Source of the DNA: Chlorella sorokiniana
Taxonomy: Eukaryota; Chlorophyta; Trebouxiophyceae; Chlorellales; Chlorellaceae
DNA length: 64,000 bases
Assembly (NCBI GenBank): GCA_025917655.1
Contig: CP084610.1
Span: forward strand, 1,116,001 to 1,180,000
Reading direction: 5' to 3'
Shown here: piece by piece, positions 23,630-34,307 of the stretch
Layout of the letters: each line of letters begins with the position of its first letter
Numbering within the stretch: the stretch's first letter is position 1
The notes under the pieces: generated by a model
Told to the model about the DNA's origin: nothing
Databases searched by the model: none
Seen by the model: only the letters and a program-made list of their open reading frames with translations
Program-made: the position numbers and the translations under genes

Positions 23630-24541
23630 TCAGGCCAGGAAGCCCAGCTTCTCGCCGTTCTTCTTTGCCAGGCGGATTAGGCCCTGGACCTGCTTGGTGT
23701 CGGCACCCAGCTGCTTGCAGAAGTCCTTGATGACTGCAGGGCATGGGGAGGGGTGCGGGACGGGTGACACCCGGCAGATTGCATGCACAGCGGGCTGTTG
23801 ACTAAGGTGGTAGTGTCTGAGAAAACAACGCCGCGAACCACAGCCGAACCCTTGCATCGCCAACTGGTGAGCCGGCGCTGAATGGTAGGCAGGCTGGCAG
23901 CTTCCAGCTGTGAAACCCAGTGGCTGCGGTGCCGCGAGCTGGCTGGCTGCCTGGTGCGTGGCGAGCACCCGCCGGCGTGCGCGTGCCCGCTGGCCCCAGG
24001 GTGCTGCCAGGGCGGGCGAGGTCTGCCACGCCCGACGCAAACCCGGGCTGCCAACCCACCTTGAGAGTGCAGGGAGATCATCTTGCCGCGGAACTGGTTG
24101 AACTCCTTCTTGCCCATCACGTTGCGAGTCACGACCACAAGGGGGCGAAGGGGCCGCCTGAGCCGGGGTTGCCAGCCACCACTGCCAAGCTGCGGCGACC
24201 TGCACGGGGCGCGAGGTCGAAAAATGAGTATGCAGTGGATCGAGTGGCAGGGCTTCGGGCTCCGGCTGGAGAATGGCTGTCGACGAAGGCGGCAACCGAT
24301 GGTCCAGAGTCCGCCGCGCATTGCCCACCCAAACCCAGCCATTCAGCCCATCTGTCTCTTTGGCGGCGAGATATGACGCACCTGCTGCCTGCGCGCTGCT
24401 GCTAGCCGCCATTGGCCGCTGGAGGGCCGCCGAGCTTGCTGCAAAGCTGGAGCCGCTAGAGGACAGGCTCTGCGCCCGCATTGCAACTGCAGGCCGCCGA
24501 GAAGCGATGGTCATGGTGCTGCTTGCTGCAAAGGCCGCCAT
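23630..24541 (-). CDS. PGR5: PROTON GRADIENT REGULATION 5, thylakoid cyclic electron flow
   Basis: Small plastid protein needed for antimycin-sensitive cyclic electron flow around photosystem I. Three exons. 24382-24541: MAAFAASSTMTIASRRPAVA, a Ser/Ala/Arg-rich transit peptide. 24060-24200: GRRSLAVVAGNPGSGGPFAP, then VVVTRNVMGKKEFNQFRGKM and ISLHSQ. 23630-23733: VIKDFCKQLGADTKQVQGLI and RLAKKNGEKLGFLA, with a stop at 23630. Splice sites are canonical (AG|GTGCGT, TGCAG, AG|GTGGGT, CTGCAG) and phases match (phase 1 at both). The mature part aligns from memory with Arabidopsis PGR5 almost residue by residue (VVVTRN..GKK.FNQ.RGK). In-exon frame slip at G5 24141-24145 (C5 on the coding strand); one more C gives FAPLVVVTRN. 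Confidence 0.95.
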   Translation of the reverse strand: MAAFAASSTMTIASRRPAVAMRAQSLSSSGSSFAASSAALQRPMAASSSAQAAGASYLAAKETDGLNGWVWVGNARRTLDHRLPPSSTAILQPEPEALPLDPLHTHFSTSRPVQVAAAWQWWLATPAQAAPSPPCGRDSQRDGQEGVQPVPRQDDLPALSRWVGSPGLRRAWQTSPALAAPWGQRARARRRVLATHQAASQLAAPQPLGFTAGSCQPAYHSAPAHQLAMQGFGCGSRRCFLRHYHLSQQPAVHAICRVSPVPHPSPCPAVIKDFCKQLGADTKQVQGLIRLAKKNGEKLGFLA

Positions 24542-24994
24542 TTTATACTATCGACGCGGGAGGGTGCGCTGTGATATTAACCTGTGGAGGACCTGTAGGA
24601 ATGTGAAAATTGCCAGACAATCACTGAAAGATGAACGATGCGTGTGGCTGCGCCGGCTTTAAGTGGTCAGTCGCATGCACCAACCTACCTCCACAGCACA
24701 GCACATGGGTGATGCTCTCATCATGCCTCCAGTAGGCCGTTTCTAAGCTCTTTACTGCCCTTCATGGCCGGCTAAAGCCACCCGTGCGGCAGCCGCTGGC
24801 CACATCGAAGAAGATGCCTGGCAGCCGCCGGCGGCCCTCACTGGCAGCAGGTTGAATCAAACAAGGGCCAGATGGCAGGCAGACAATGGCACAGGCGCAA
24901 TACCCGCGAATGAAGGAAGACAGGACAAGCACTGGTTGGGGTAGTAGCTTGAGCACTCGCACGCCTCGCACGCGGGGCCATGCCGCCCGAGCAA
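24542..24994. other. Intergenic between PGR5 start and PCMT end
   Basis: PGR5 promoter and 5' UTR plus the 3' UTR of the upstream minus-strand gene. The PGR5-proximal part is A/T-rich (near 24540-24620). No gene was recognised in it. Confidence 0.45.
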
Positions 24995-26781
24995 TTAAGG
25001 CCAGCCAGGTTCAGCTGCTGTCCGGCGCCTGGCGCAGCTGGTTTGCCTGCAGCAGCAAACTTTGAAACTGCAGCGCGTGAGCGTCTGATTCTGCAGGGTG
25101 CAGGCGGGGAGCCGCTGCCCAGCCACGATCGCTGTCGCCAGGCATGCGGCAGGCACGCCGCTGTCATGCCCGGCCCCCGCCCCCTCCCAAAAAACAATGC
25201 GCACCCTGCTGGTCAGCGGGACGTACTGTACCGTCATCGCCTTGCGACTCACTACAGTATCATCAGCTTTCTTGTCCACAACGGTCAGGTGCTGCAGGAC
25301 ACAGTGAGGGCCCTGGGCACTGATCGCTAGCTTGCCAGTGGAGGCCCCAGCCTCCAAGGTCAGCAAGCATGCGCTGCGGTGCGCAGGGCTGCACGGCCTG
25401 CAAACACACGCAAGCAGGCAGCGCGCAACGTGCGCCGGGCTTCCCCAACGCCCCACCTGCACGCCGCCCTCCGGCCCCAGCGGCACCACCAGGCGCCCCC
25501 GGGGCCAGCTGCTCCACCAGCTCCAGCGGCAGCCGCGGCGCAGCCGCCCCACATGGATGGCGTCGTACGGCGCCCGGCGGGCCACCCCTTGCGCCCATCC
25601 CCCAGCACCAGCTCCAGCCTGCCTGCGGAAGGGGGCGGGGCAAGAGGCGGCGCCAGTCGAGTCATGTTCGAGCGCATCTCGCCCACCAGGGAAAGGAAGG
25701 CTGGACAAAGGTCTTCCCCACCGCAAAGTGAGCAGCAGCTGGCTTGTCAGCCATGCAGGGAGCCCACCATCCCGCATGAGGCACTCCAAGGACTCGTCGC
25801 GCGCCAGGTTGCGCAGCGCCCGCTCCCGCAGCTGAGGGATGTGCTCCACGCCGATGGCCCTGCCCGGGCGCCGCCCTGCTCACCAGCTTTGCTAAGGCAG
25901 CGGTCAGGTAGCTGCGGCGGGGAAGCAGGGGGCGTGTGAGGGGGATCAAGGCATGCGCCTGGGTGCGCACGGTGAGACGCTTCCTTGCATACCTCGCATG
26001 CCAGCGGCAGCAGCCCCGCCGGCCCACCCACCCGGTGCCGCTGCCCACATCCAGCACGCGGGCCCCGGGCTGCAGCCTGTCCAGCAGCAGCTCCAGGGCG
26101 TAGGCGTGCATGTGGGGGCGCTGATGGTGGCGGCATGGCCGATGCCCTGTGCGGGGGGACGGCGGGGTGGGGGCGAACAGGAGAAGCATGCTTTTGGCGG
26201 GTGATGGCAGCAGGCCACGCCCGTGGGTGGACAGCATCCAGCGAGGAGGGCAGGGGCATGGCCAGCGCAGAGCGCAGCCCCGGCCCGAGCCACGTCGCGG
26301 CCAGCGGGCCTGGCGGCGAGCAAGGCGGGCACCTGCGGCGCGTCGGCATACGCCAGCTCAGCGCGGCCCTGCACGAAGTGGGCACGGTCGATGCTGCGCA
26401 GCACCGCCGCCACCTCGGGCGAGCGCACCACGCCATGCGCTGCGACAGCATGAAGGGTATGGCGGGTTGGGTGTAGGGCAGGGGACCAGGCAGGGGGATG
26501 GGAGGTTATTAAGGGCACAGCTGTGGCAGGTACCGGCCGGCACCAGCAGGCAAAACGATGCCAGTGAACAATCGGCATTGACCCCTAGAAATCAACGCAC
26601 CCATCAAATTGTCTACCAGCTCCGACTGAGACGCCGCCGGTGGCTTGAAGGCCATCGCGCAGGCCAGCAGCGATTGCCTTGTCCCGGCGAGGGCGGCGCC
26701 GGCAGCAACGAGGAACAGCAGCGCCGCTGCCCTGTGCTCAGGTGATGAGCCCGTCCACAATCGTCTCACGGCCCCGATCAT
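24995..26781 (-). CDS. PCMT: Protein-L-isoaspartate O-methyltransferase
   Basis: Methylates isoaspartyl residues in aged proteins with S-adenosylmethionine. The ATG at 26781 gives a hydrophobic leader (RAAALLFLVAAGAALAG) before MAFKPPAASQSELVDNLM; the internal MAFKPP may be the start of a cytosolic form. Then GVVRSPEVAAVLRSIDRAHF (26400), GIGHAATISAPHMHAYALEL (26100-26160), LLDRLQPGARVLDVGSGTG (SAM motif I, about 26050), YLTAALAKLVS (25900), GVEHIPQLRERALRNLARDE (25800-25860), LELVLGDGRKGW (25610), APYDAIHVG, AAAPRLPLELVEQLAPG, RLVVPLGPEGGVQ (25470-25580), and LTVVDKKADDTVVSRKAMTV with QYVPLTSR (25220-25290). The last exon is uncertain; the stop is at 24995 or, in another frame, 25011. Three slips within 80 bp (CCC 25573-25575, C4 25547-25550, C5 25496-25500) are each closed by one base; a fourth lies near 25864. 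Confidence 0.9.
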
Positions 26782-27055
26782 GCGTTCACGATGTCCGAAG
26801 CCCGCTTATGGCGGGGAGAGGGCGGCGAAGGCGGGAGACCCCGCAAAAAACAGGCTGGACGTCGCCCTGAACGCCCTCCCTCCTCGATTTATCTCGTGGT
26901 ATCCCGTTATGTGCGTGGCATGCAGCACAATGGCCGGTTGTGCCCGGGTTTAGCACAGGGTGGCATCTGTGGCGCCGGCGCCAGTGCCAGCTTGATCAAC
27001 AAGTCATGTGAAGGCCTCGGTTTTCCACATGCGACACGATCAAAATTTGGCGCTG
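26782..27055. other. Short intergenic region between two minus-strand methyltransferase genes
   Basis: About 270 bp. It is presumed to carry the PCMT promoter and the 3' UTR of the next gene. No gene was seen. Confidence 0.35.
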
Positions 27056-28467
27056 CTACAACGCCGCAGCTGGCAGGCGCCGCAGGCAGACGAGGCGCGC
27101 GGCGGGCGTGTGGCGCAGTGGCGCCGCCGGGTCGGGGTAGGCTTCCATGAACCGTCGCCGCACCTCCTCCATGTGCTCCTCGCCGTAGTGCAGCAGGCGG
27201 CTGCGGGAAGGGTGCCGGCCGCAGCAGTTGCAGGTGATGCATGTGAGGAGCGAGTGCAGGCAGCGCTGGCGGTGAGGGAACCTGGCCGGCCAGGGGCCAC
27301 CGACCGCCACCCGTGTGACCACCATTTGAGGCAGCTTTCCAGCTGCCTTTTGACGCGCATGTTGGGGCAGCAGCTCACCTGTGCCAGGGCCCAGCCTGCG
27401 TGATGCCCTCCCAAAACTCTTCCACCGATGGCCAGCACATCTCGTGCACAGGGCGGCAATCCTTCCAGACCAGAACGAGGGAGGAGAAGCGTGAGGAGAC
27501 AATGACTAGGGTGTTAACGCCCCCATGCAGGGCAACGTAAGCCAGCTCGCCAGGCAGGCGGAGCACTGGAGCAGCTTGGCGCCTTCTCTCAACGCCACCT
27601 CGGGAATCTCCGCCTCCCAATCCGCCTGCGGCTTGAAGCCCACGGTCAGCTCAAACAGGCGCTTCCAGGGCCCCTCCTGCTCCACGGTCGGCGGCCAGAA
27701 GCAGACGGCCAGCACGCCGCCGGGGCCCAGCGCACGAGTCCAGTTGGCCAGCGCCGCCGCCGGCTCCGGCATCTGCTCCGCGGGGCAGCCAGTGGTGAGA
27801 GCCGCGGGGCAGCGGCTGGTGTGAGCGTGCTGCCGGGTTGCTGCCAGCAGAGCATGCAGCTTGCAGATGCTGCCGCACCGCACCTGCTGCAGGCCAAACA
27901 CAGACAGGACTCCGGCCAGCGGGGCCAGGTCTTCCAGCTGGCTGGCATCCCCCACCCTGCAGCGCAGCCTCCGGCGGGAGGGAAGTTAGCCAGGGACTCC
28001 CCACCTTTGCACATGCAGCGCGCAGGAAATGTGCACCGCTCTGAGCCCTGGGCACCGCAAACCCGCACCTCACTTCCACCCTGTGGGAGAGGCCCCGCCG
28101 GGCCACCAGCGCTCTGGCCAGCTCCACCATGCCCTCCGCCAGATCCAGGCCCACCACCCTGTGCTGCGGAAACGCGGCCGCCACCAGCGGCAGCTCCTGG
28201 CCTGCGTCAGCCCCAAAGGGCGCGGTGGGGGTTGAACAACAGGCGAGCGGCAAGGCGGCGATGAGCGGCGGCGGGACGGGTCACACGCACCGGGTCCGCA
28301 GCAGGGCACCGCTATGGTGCCTTCGGCGGGGGCTGCTGTGAAACCAGAAGCTGAATGGTGTCCTCGGTCCAGGGCATGAAGCGAGGGACAAAGAGGCGGT
28401 TGTAGCCCTCAGCCACAATCGTCCAGCTGCGTCGCAGCAGAGTCAGCCGCTCCTGCGCACCGGCCAT
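27056..28467 (-). CDS. Class I SAM-dependent methyltransferase, substrate unknown
   Basis: Start ATG at 28467: MAGAQERLTLLRRSWTIVAE, then GYNRLFVPRFMPWTEDTIQL. Motif I is VPCCGPG (28290), spliced in phase 1 to a Gln-Glu-Leu-Pro stretch (QELPLVAAAFPQHRVVGLDL, with the acidic residue of motif II, then AEGMVELARALVARRG, 28080-28200). Motif III region: VGDASQLEDLAPLAGVLSVF (27900-27950). Post-III: ALANWTRALGPGGVLAVCFW (27700-27760). C-terminal exons PVHEMCWPSVEEFWEGITQA (27400-27470) and EEHMEEVRRRFMEAYPD (27130-27190) end at 27056. The order is a complete Methyltransf_11/25-type Rossmann domain with a C-terminal cap. The frame slips at the C5 run near 28333; one more C gives AEGTIAVPCCGPG. It lies on the same strand as PCMT, but nothing shows that the two work together. 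Confidence 0.75.
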
Positions 28468-28840
28468 CCTGGCTGGCACCGGTGGCGTGGTTTATCAAGC
28501 AGGCGGGCGTGCCGAAGACTACCCAGACGTTTGGTCGCGTTACAGGTTTACCGCGCCGAGACAAAACCAGCCTCGGTGTTTTTTCAGATGTGATCCTCTC
28601 GACAAGGGCTATGTCTGGCAGGGTGATCATATAAAAGGCCTCACGACCCGCCACGCTTAAGATTCACGAACGGCTTCACCTCGTGAGAGATTACACAGCA
28701 TCCCAGCTTCATTAGGCCCGACTGGCGGGAGCCGCCAACCGAGCGCCGCCTCCAGAGCCATGCAGGCTGCCCTCTGCTCTTTCCACAGCATTGGTGATGT
28801 GTTGGTTCTTACAGGAATGTTATCTCTTGGCGGCGCACCC
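28468..28840. other. Intergenic: methyltransferase promoter and transporter 3' UTR
   Basis: TTACA at 28691-28695 is a minus-strand TGTAA about 145 nt after the transporter stop. A/T-richer sequence at 28490-28680 probably holds the promoter of the methyltransferase gene. No protein was recognised. Confidence 0.45.
28691..28695 (-). terminator. TGTAA poly(A) signal of the transporter gene
   Basis: Reads TGTAA on the minus strand about 145 nt downstream of the stop at 28841. Confidence 0.45.
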
Positions 28841-31496
28841 TTACTGCAGGAGGTTACAGCCCCAGCTGCCTCCATGGTCGGCGCTGCCCCACTTGAGCAC
28901 CATGTGGTAGCAGCAGGCCCAGCAGCCGGCAAGCGACACGACCAACGACACAGGTATCACCCAGGTGGAAAGCGTGTACTCCAGCGCAGTGATCTGGTTG
29001 GACTGCGGTGGGGGCAAAACGCGCTGATCTGGGGGCAGCGGCAACTAAGCTGAGCAGCGCGGCAACAGTTCATCCTGGCGGCGGCACAGACCGGCTGCGC
29101 CACCTTGGATGGCAGCCCCCTGCTGCCGCCTCCACCCACCAGCAGTTTGAGGGAGAAGAGGCAGGGCAGCGTGAAGGCAATGGGGATGTAGGCCACCGAC
29201 GTCAGCAGGCCAGACAGGTACATGAAGGTGTGGGGGAATGTGCCGCTGACCAGGAAGCTGCAAGGCAGGTACAGCCATGAGGGGCACACACAGCAGCTGG
29301 AGCTACTTTGCTGGACATCCATTCATGTGGTACAGCAGCGCAGGTGTATCCATGCAGAGCAGGACATCCATGCAACCCTGCTTGCTCCTTGCCTTGTCAA
29401 CACCACTAGGCTGCTGCACAGGAGCCAGAGCTGGCGGGGCTTGATGTGGATCGAAGATTCCACACCGTCAGGGTCCAGCCACTGTGTGGGGAGGCAACTG
29501 CAATCAGCCTTCCTGCACGGCGGGCACATCCTGCCAAGCTGACCCCACTGCTGTGTGCGACGGCAGCGACGATGCAGGGTTACCGCCAAGCAGAAGGGCG
29601 GTGGGAAACAGGCATGCTGTCCCAGCCATGGCATGCTCACGCTGACGAGGAGGTGGGGCAGGCGTGGCAGCAGCTTCTTGGTGTTCATGTGCATCACCGC
29701 CAGGTATTTGACCACCATGAGCGCGAACATGACCAGGTTGAGGAAGCGGGACACCAGGTCGGCCCCAAAGGCAAAGGAGATGAATCCACGCACTTGCAGG
29801 TGCTGCACACAAATGGGAACACAAGCCGCATTGCAGACACAGCTGCAGCTGGCTGAAACAGCCGTGAGACCTGGCAGCAGCTTGTGCAGCCTCCCAGCCG
29901 AAAACTGCTGCCACCCCCTGGCTTAACCGCCAACCCGTCCCTTGTGAGCTCACCGGCACCTGCAGCGTGGCCACCGCCACTGCCAGGTTGGCCAGCAGGG
30001 TCATCACCTGGGCCCATGCTGTGCTGTGCTGAAAAGAGCTGGGCGAGCCCATGCCACTCATTTCCTCCATGAATAAACTGGAAACGGAAACGGGTGGGTG
30101 GGTGGGGGGGGGGGGGGCGCGATGAGAGGATACCATTGATGGGGTGCAGATGGTATCTGCATCACGGTATGACTCACTGTTGACCCATGTAGTTGGCAGA
30201 AACGAGCTGGACAACAGCAATCACATAGTCTGCAAAGGTGGGGAACGGCGGTGGGCGGTGAGAATCAGCGCGCTCCGGCGGCTGCACCTGTGCTTCCCAC
30301 ACGTTGCCAGGGACTTGCCTGACGCATACGGCAAGTTTGTGACAGCATTGTCGGCGTCTGGATCCAGCGACATGTGCCCTGCGCGGTTGTGCTCCGCGCG
30401 CAGGAGCAGCAGCTTCAGCAGTGTGGCAGCCACGGCCGCCGCCGTGAGCACCGGCTGCACTACGCGAAACAGCACTGGGTGCTCCCCAGCCGCTGAATCT
30501 GGCCAAGCCCCAGCACCACAGCCGCAAACATGAGGCTGATCCACGGCAGGCACACTCCCGTGGTGGCAAACACGGCCATCTGCAAACTCAACAGTCACAC
30601 GGGTCTGGATCGTGCTGCCTTCTCGAACTGGCGCAAAGGGTTCTTGCCTGGAGGAAGCGGGTGCCACCCACATGGCAGATGGATGGCAGGGCAATGTTGA
30701 TGAGGCGGCAGAAGAACACGACGGGCCGCCGCCCGAGGCGTTTGCCAAACGCCGCTTCGCCAATGTCTGCAAGCAGCAGGCAGGTCTCAAACGGAGCAGT
30801 GCCAGCAGCAGCTCACAACGCACCGCCCACCTGCCAGGCTGAGGGATCCCTGCTGGTCAGTGTGCAGGTACAGGCGGTACAGGATAGCAGCACTGTAGAC
30901 GCTGAACAAGGTGATGAACAGCAGCAGCTTGAGAGCCAGGGAAAACCCCAGGAAGGAGAAGGCAAACGGCAGCCATCCCCTGCATGCGTTGCAAGGTTGC
31001 ATGGATGGCCAGTCAGCAACCCTTGTGTGGACCCTCGTACGGTGCTCAGACGCGAACTGAGCGGCAAAGCTCACCATGCAAGCTTGGGCAGCAGCGTGAC
31101 GCCTACAAGCAGCCACTCGCTGGTCGCCTTGCTGGGCTGCACCGCCAAGAGGAAGGCCTCCGACCCCTCCGAGCTCCTGGTGGTGCCCCGCGCCTCCACG
31201 CCGTTGCTGTCGCCATCCAGAAGCACGCCACCGTCAGGCGGCGGCTTGAAGAAGACGTCAAAGGCATGCAGGTGGCTGTGAATCTGGCCGCTGATGGAGT
31301 GCTTGTGGATCGCGTGGTGGTGGCCGTGCTTGGGCGACGGCAGCAGCGCCACCTCCTCAGCCTCACCGCTGTCTGTGTAAGTTGTGCTGGGCACGCCGGA
31401 TAGCTCACTGCTCAGGGGGTGGTGGCTGCTGGCCCTGCTCGGGCTGGTGTGTGTCGGGATGGAATAGCGGCGCGCGTGCGGCTGGTGCGCCTTCAT
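28841..31496 (-). CDS. Amino acid/auxin permease (AAAP) family transporter-like membrane protein
   Basis: Multi-exon, multi-span membrane protein. The start at 31496 (MKAHQPHARRYSIPTHTS) opens a long polar N-terminus with a His-rich stretch (SPKHGHHHAIHKHS, about 31310-31340), probably cytosolic. Membrane segments in order: SEWLLVGVTLLPKLA (31100), SFLGFSLALKLLLFITLFSV and YSAAILYRLYLH (30860-30960), a segment with DIGEAAFGKRLGRRPVVFFC (30720-30780), MAVFATTG..PWISLMFAAV (30530), ADYVIAVVQLVSANYMGQ (30180), WAQVMTLLANLAVAVATLQV (29950-30010), SRFLNLVMFALMVVKYLAVM (29690-29750), FMYLSGLLTSVAYIPIAFTL with PCLFSLKLL (29140-29230), and VIPVSLVVSLAGCWACCYH (28900-28960). The GEAAFG motif and the PIAFTLPCLFSLKL segment are those of AAAP transporters. 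The substrate is not predictable. The exon joins are approximate. Confidence 0.68.
30097..30118. repeat. G-rich tract in transporter intron
   Basis: GGTGGGTGGG units running into a poly-G tract, which is poly-C on the coding strand and lies within an intron. Four or more G-runs in a short stretch could form a G-quadruplex on the plus strand. Confidence 0.6.
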
Positions 31497-31880
31497 CTGC
31501 TCGGCGCCAGTTGACCAGGCGGCAGAAGTACAGCCACCGATGCAGCGGCCCGCTGCTACAACAATCAATGCTAATCCAGTGTCCAACAAGGATGCAGCGT
31601 TCGTTTCGTCGCAGTGACAGTTCACTGCAGAAGGTGAGTGGTGCCCGGCATCGGAACGCCCCCTAGCTTTCACAACAGAGAAACCACATGTGCGATGGCG
31701 GGTGACCGTCCTCCATCCGACCTCCAAGAGCTGCAAGTAAACGCTCCTTCTGTCCTAACCTTTCCACCGCCCTCGCAATTAAACAGCGCCTGCCTAACGC
31801 GCCGCTATTTCAAGCTCTGCCAGGTGGTAATGCCACACTCGTGAGGATAGCGCAGAGACTGGGTTTGGGCTTTGGGGCGG
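31497..31880. promoter_or_regulatory. Divergent promoter region, transporter / AlgH-like gene
   Basis: About 385 bp between start codons of oppositely directed genes. No conserved reading frame or clear TATA box was seen. It presumably serves both genes. Confidence 0.4.
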
Positions 31881-34276
31881 ATGGGCAAGCTCGAGCGGAC
31901 TCTGTTCAGGTCTCTGGCTCGCTTGGCGAAGCAATTTGATTCACAAGCAGTCAAGGTGTGATCCACGCAGCCTCTGGGCTGTGCCCCTGTCAACCCTGCC
32001 GCCGCCGCGACGCCTGCTGCCGCAGGCGCCCCTGCCACTCCTGCCGCGCCCGGCTTGTCGGTTTCTGTGCATGCTGCCCGAATTACTTTGCATCCGCCCT
32101 GGCAGGCCTTGATTTGCCGCCAGCACGGCAAGCCGCTGCCACCAGGTCTGGATGCGGCGGTGGCGCGCTTCCTGGGGCACCCCAGGCCTGCTACTACTGG
32201 CCGTCGCCCACCCGCCGGCAGCAGCAGGTGTTGGACGCTGTGAGGGATGCCTGGCGGGACCCGGTAAGCGTCTCTGCACTCTTGACCCCAGGCTGCAGTA
32301 GCATGATGCCTGCTGCTGTTGCATCCAGCGTGCTGCCAGCAGACAGCGCCATTGTGCGCTGTTGCGGCTCAGCAGCCAGCAGCTCATCAGGCAGGATGGG
32401 CTGACAAAGGATGCCCATTGCCCTTTTTCTGCTTACCATCAGCTTCCAGGCGCCACATTAGAAGACGCGTTTGCTGGCGTGCGCTATCTGACGGCTGTGC
32501 TGGCGGTGGCCCGCAAGCACGGCCTGCTTGATGCCGTCGCACGCCACGGCCCAGGGGCTGCAGCAGGCAAAGCAGCGCAGCACCAACAAGTCGCAGGAGA
32601 GCAGCAGGAGGCAGGTTGCCCGCCGGGCGGTGGCAGCAGCCGGGAAGCCGGTGCCGGGAGGTGGCGCTGGAGGCTGCGCCCAGCCGGGGTGCTGTGCTGG
32701 TGGCGCACCCCTGCCAGCCTGGCTCCATCTTCAGCCGCTCGGTGGTGCTGCTGTGCCGCCATGAGGCGGGGCAGGGCAGCTACGGCCTGATCCTGAACAA
32801 GCCGCTGGGCAGCAGCTTGAAAGACCTGCACGAGAAGCTGCGGCAGCTGCGCGGCGGGCTGCTGGGTGGCAGCTCTGGCCTCCGGGTCGTCCCCGTTGCC
32901 GCCGCCGCGCCGTCGAGCGGCAGCTCAGCAGGCCAGCAAGCAGGCAGCTGGCATGGCGCTGCGCTCGCTGCTGCTGCTGGCGGCGCGGAGCCTGACTGGG
33001 ACTCGGAGGAGGGGGCAGCGAAAGCGACGGCGACGGCGACAGCGCAGACGACATCCCAGCTGACCTGCTGCAGCGGCTGGCTGACGAGCGGGACGCCGAA
33101 GCGCCCCAGCAGTACTATGCCGCCCACGCGGCGCTGCAGGCGGTGCTGCGCCATGCCCTGGCGGCGGAGTGGCAGCGGCGCAGCGAAACGGACGAGAGCG
33201 GCAACTGGATCGAGCCGCCCTACCAGTCCGAATCAGAGGAGGAGGTGGAGGAGGATGGGGAAGATGAGGAGGACGCCGGACTGACGGTAAGCTGGGGCAA
33301 CGACGAGGAGGCGGGCGGCGGCAGCGACGACGAAGCGGGCCTGCTAGCCGTGCAAGGTGAGGCCGCTGCTGCGCACCTGGGCAGCGTGTCGCGGGAGCGC
33401 TGCGGAGTGCCGGAGCCGAGGGCGGCATCATGGCCGTGTCTGTGCGGCCGGCAGAAGAAGGGGCCACCTCTTGGGAAGGGGCTGGCGCCTGGCTTGTAGC
33501 TTTTGCCTTACGGGCGTGCTGCGGGTCCCGCTGTTGTGCCTTGGAGGGTCGGCACGTGTTGCCCTGTGCCGGCCTCCACATTGTCCCAAGCGCTCGCCTC
33601 CAGTGGCTGATCCCGCACTCACACCCCTCTGAGGTGTCGCTGCGCCCTCAACAAGGCTGCGAGAGGCAGCAGCTGACTCACAGTTGGCGTCCTTGGCCCC
33701 CCCCCCCCCCCGCAGGCAGCGACCCCTCGGGCGTGCTGTCCATGCTGAGCGAGGCGCTGCGGGCGGCCGGCGGCGGCACCGTCGTCATGCTGGACCCCGG
33801 GGGCCAGGTCTGGGCCCAGCACCTGGTGCCGGGTGAGCCCGCTTCCGAGGGTGAGCCCACCCCTCAGCACCAGCCAGCCAGCCGGCCCCTGCCTGCAATC
33901 GCTCGGCCGCCCGAGGCAGCGAGGTGGCTGCGCGGAGGTCCCGACAGGCTGTGCGTGACAGGGCATTTCATCGTGCTGGCTGGCCTGCAGATGATGAGGC
34001 AGAGCACAAGGGGCAACGGGTCGCACAGTGTGCTGCTCACGACGGCGACGGCCCCGCCGCCATAGCCGACCTGCTGCTGCGATGCCTGACCCCTGCCGAC
34101 CAGCAGCTCCTGCGCTCACAGCATCACGCGGCAAAGCAACAGCAGCAGCAGCAGCAACAGCAGCGGCAGCAGGGCGAGAGCGCGCCAGGGAGGCGCCTGG
34201 GAGGCGGGAGGCGCCGCGGCTGGGTCACCAGCCAACCCCACAGCTGCAGCAGCCCGGCAGGCTACAGCAGCAACGA

Positions 34277-34307
<31 letters not shown>

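Noticed and set aside
24995-28467. PCMT and the adjacent methyltransferase as a recent tandem duplication
   Set aside because: They share only the general SAM-binding fold. Motif I (DVGSGTG versus VPCCGPG) and the C-terminal halves are unrelated.
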